Source: an uncultured Flavobacteriaceae bacterium (GTDB taxonomy: Bacteria; Bacteroidota; Bacteroidia; Flavobacteriales; Flavobacteriaceae). From it: 7,949 bases of DNA. Below, one piece after another: positions 6,562-7,949 of the stretch. Below the pieces are notes generated by a model. The model made no database searches. It was not told where the DNA came from and worked only from the letters and a program-made list of their open reading frames with translations. The stretch is taken from contig CALITN010000133.1 of the NCBI GenBank assembly GCA_938041595.1, forward strand, positions 1 to 7,949, read 5' to 3'. The translations under genes were made by a program, and so were the position numbers. Each line of letters begins with the position of its first letter. The first letter of the stretch is position 1.

Positions 6562-7464
6562 TTAGGGGCTTTCACTGTTTAATTTTAGTTCGCTTCTATA
6601 ATGTTCGTCTCCTGGACGATTGAGTTTCCAGTATGGGAGCTTTTTGGTTTCCAAGCGTGTGGCGCTTGTGGTGTAGTTGGCACCTTTATCGGAACGGTCT
6701 TCCCAACCTTCAATACGATGAGGACTTTGCGTTTGGAAACGGATTGTCAAGCTGCGTTTCATACTGGGGAATTGGAGGGCGTAAGTGCTGATACTGTCAT
6801 TTTGGGTGAGTTGTGCGGTTGCAGGAACAGTTTCCAAGGGCCAATGATTGAGTCGAACTAATTCCAAGCTGGGCAGTAGTTGAAAACTGCCGATGGGAAG
6901 TTTTTTGGGATGCAGTCGAATGCGATTCCATAACTCGTCCTCGGTTAGAGTTCCCTTGGGGAATGTTAATATCTGATCTTCTTCCCCTTCAAAATAGGAA
7001 TGGCTTTGCAGAACCATTTGATTTTTTTGGTTCAGCTGTAAATAACTCTGTCCACACCATTCTTGAAGCGAAGCGGTGATTTTTGCCAAATGGGGTTCCC
7101 ATCCGAGATAGATAAAGCTACTACTCATAATGGAATAGGGGTAAATTCCGGTCAGGAAATTCTTTTGTCGGTTTAGTTTTAAAATGGTTTGGGATGCTTT
7201 TGACTTTTGGTTGGCTTTTACTTGCTGTTCGATTAAAAAATCTTCTGTTACATAGATCAAAACAGCCTTTCCTTGGCGAAGCGCACCATAGCGAGATTGC
7301 TGTAAAGCATAGGAGGAAATTTCAGCAGTTCCGTCAAACCAATAGGTTTTGAAGTTTTGACTGAGGCTATCTGTACTTTTCTGTAAGCCGTCTTTTTGTT
7401 TTTCAAGGCTTGATTGACAGGCCAATAATAAAAGTACAAGAAAGAAAGGAATTCTTCTTTTCAT
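6562..7464 (-). CDS. Conserved Bacteroidota lipoprotein encoded next to maf
   Basis: This is a 300-residue lipoprotein. MKRR, the hydrophobic IPFFLVLLLLA and a lipobox ending LLAC give lipidated Cys16, followed by QSS and a charged linker to about residue 38. The mature domain starts at YWFDGTAEISSY (41-52). It contains motifs I recall from a flavobacterial family of uncharacterised lipoproteins: KAVLIYVTEDF (66-76), SSFIYLGWEPH (115-125), QEWCGQSYLQLN (134-145) and SHSYFEGEED (154-163). It ends with a beta-rich half. Members are sometimes labelled 'septum formation inhibitor Maf', which seems to be a transfer from the neighbouring maf gene: none of the Maf motifs occur here. No enzymatic motif is visible. 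It lies 29 bases after maf and 46 before the PIG-L gene, probably in the same transcript. The location should be periplasmic or outer membrane. Function is unknown. Confidence 0.85.
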   Translation of the reverse strand: MKRRIPFFLVLLLLACQSSLEKQKDGLQKSTDSLSQNFKTYWFDGTAEISSYALQQSRYGALRQGKAVLIYVTEDFLIEQQVKANQKSKASQTILKLNRQKNFLTGIYPYSIMSSSFIYLGWEPHLAKITASLQEWCGQSYLQLNQKNQMVLQSHSYFEGEEDQILTFPKGTLTEDELWNRIRLHPKKLPIGSFQLLPSLELVRLNHWPLETVPATAQLTQNDSISTYALQFPSMKRSLTIRFQTQSPHRIEGWEDRSDKGANYTTSATRLETKKLPYWKLNRPGDEHYRSELKLNSESP

Positions 7465-7493
7465 GATAAAAAGATACTTTTTTCCGCGACTTT

Positions 7494-7949
7494 TTAGTGA
7501 GGCTTTTGCGAGAGTTTGTTAACAAGTTTCTCGTAAAACAGTTCCATAGGTAAGCCCACAACGTTGGTGTAACTACCCTGAATAGTAGCGATTCCGATGG
7601 TTCCAATACGGTCTTGAATGCCATAAGCCCCGGCTTTGTCCATAGGGGCTCCTGAAGCGATATAGTTTTCGATCTCTTGTTTTGGTAAGGGATTGAAGCT
7701 GACTTTAGTGGTTGCGGTCATCACTTCCCAGTCATGGGCTTGTAAAAAGCCAACCGCAGTTATCACCTCGTGTGTTGCACCGGAAAGTGCCTGCAACATC
7801 TGACGGGCTTCTTCCTCGGATTGGGGCTTACCCAAATAACGGTTATTGTGCCATACGATGGTGTCGGCAGTAATCACCAACTGGTTGGGACGGATGCTTG
7901 CTTTAAAAGGAGCTGCCTTAAGGCCTGTAATATGGGTCGCAATTTCGAC
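7494..7949 (-). CDS. maf: Maf/YhdE-like nucleoside triphosphate pyrophosphatase, C-terminal 151 residues; N-terminus beyond right edge
   Basis: The frame is open to the right edge, so a TTG at 7880 is not the real start; the protein continues upstream. It shows the Maf signature set: LVITADTIVWH (24-34), LGKP (39-42), THEVITAVGF (59-68), DKAGAYGIQDRIG (103-115) and GSYTNVVGLP (124-133). ADTIV and DKAGAYGIQ are typical of the YhdE-type dTTP/UTP pyrophosphatase branch rather than the m7GTP branch (YceF). The enzyme hydrolyses (d)NTPs to NMP and pyrophosphate in the cytoplasm. It is thought to clean modified nucleotides from the pool, and it is historically linked to septum inhibition. The N-terminal SPRR motif is outside the window. 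It is the first visible gene of the minus-strand series and lies 29 bases before the lipoprotein gene. The family call is secure. Confidence 0.95.
   Translation of the reverse strand, partial: VEIATHITGLKAAPFKASIRPNQLVITADTIVWHNNRYLGKPQSEEEARQMLQALSGATHEVITAVGFLQAHDWEVMTATTKVSFNPLPKQEIENYIASGAPMDKAGAYGIQDRIGTIGIATIQGSYTNVVGLPMELFYEKLVNKLSQKPH

Noticed and set aside
1..7949. CRISPR arrays, tRNA or rRNA genes, insertion sequences and riboswitches
   Set aside because: No regular direct repeats, cloverleaf-type sequences, transposase frames or long structured leaders were seen on reading either strand.

Overview
The window looks like a chromosomal segment of a member of the Bacteroidota, most likely a flavobacterium. 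The base composition is moderately AT-rich, and there are no clear Shine-Dalgarno sequences. Start regions carry TAnnTTTA-type elements resembling the Bacteroidota -7 box. The protein families (DUF2911 with a helical tail, a two-part PIG-L deacetylase, a sodium:solute symporter with a Gln-rich insert, and a lipoprotein next to Maf) are typical of that phylum. No mobile element, CRISPR array, tRNA or rRNA was seen. Family assignments come from reading motifs, not from a database search.

Layout. Bases 1-875 (minus strand) hold an SRPBCC-fold protein and, 2 bases after it, the N-terminal part of a short-chain dehydrogenase cut off by the left edge. These diverge from a plus-strand gene at 1035-1871 for a secreted DUF2911 protein. 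The 159-base space between them contains a perfect 17-base palindrome directly before a promoter-like element. The DUF2911 gene ends at a clear intrinsic terminator (1898-1926). From there to the right edge everything is on the minus strand. In transcription order it is: maf (cut by the right edge), a conserved lipoprotein, an 834-residue secreted PIG-L deacetylase, a 29-codon membrane microprotein, a sodium:solute symporter, and a decayed open frame that converges on the terminator.

The most interesting object is the 29-codon gene at 3920-4009. It starts 1 base after the PIG-L stop codon and ends in an ATGA overlap with the symporter start. It encodes a single hydrophobic helix with a basic N terminus. 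It looks like a small accessory subunit of the symporter, and its size would make automatic gene finders skip it. Together the three genes suggest an export-side deacetylase that processes an N-acetylated (sugar-like) compound and a coupled Na+-driven importer. The substrate cannot be read from the sequence.

A second hidden object is the 1919-2296 region. One minus-strand frame there stays open for about 125 codons apart from a single in-frame TAG, and it reads as plausible protein. This suggests a recently broken small gene. Other observations are the apparent loss of the catalytic Tyr in the SDR and the palindrome at 987-1003.
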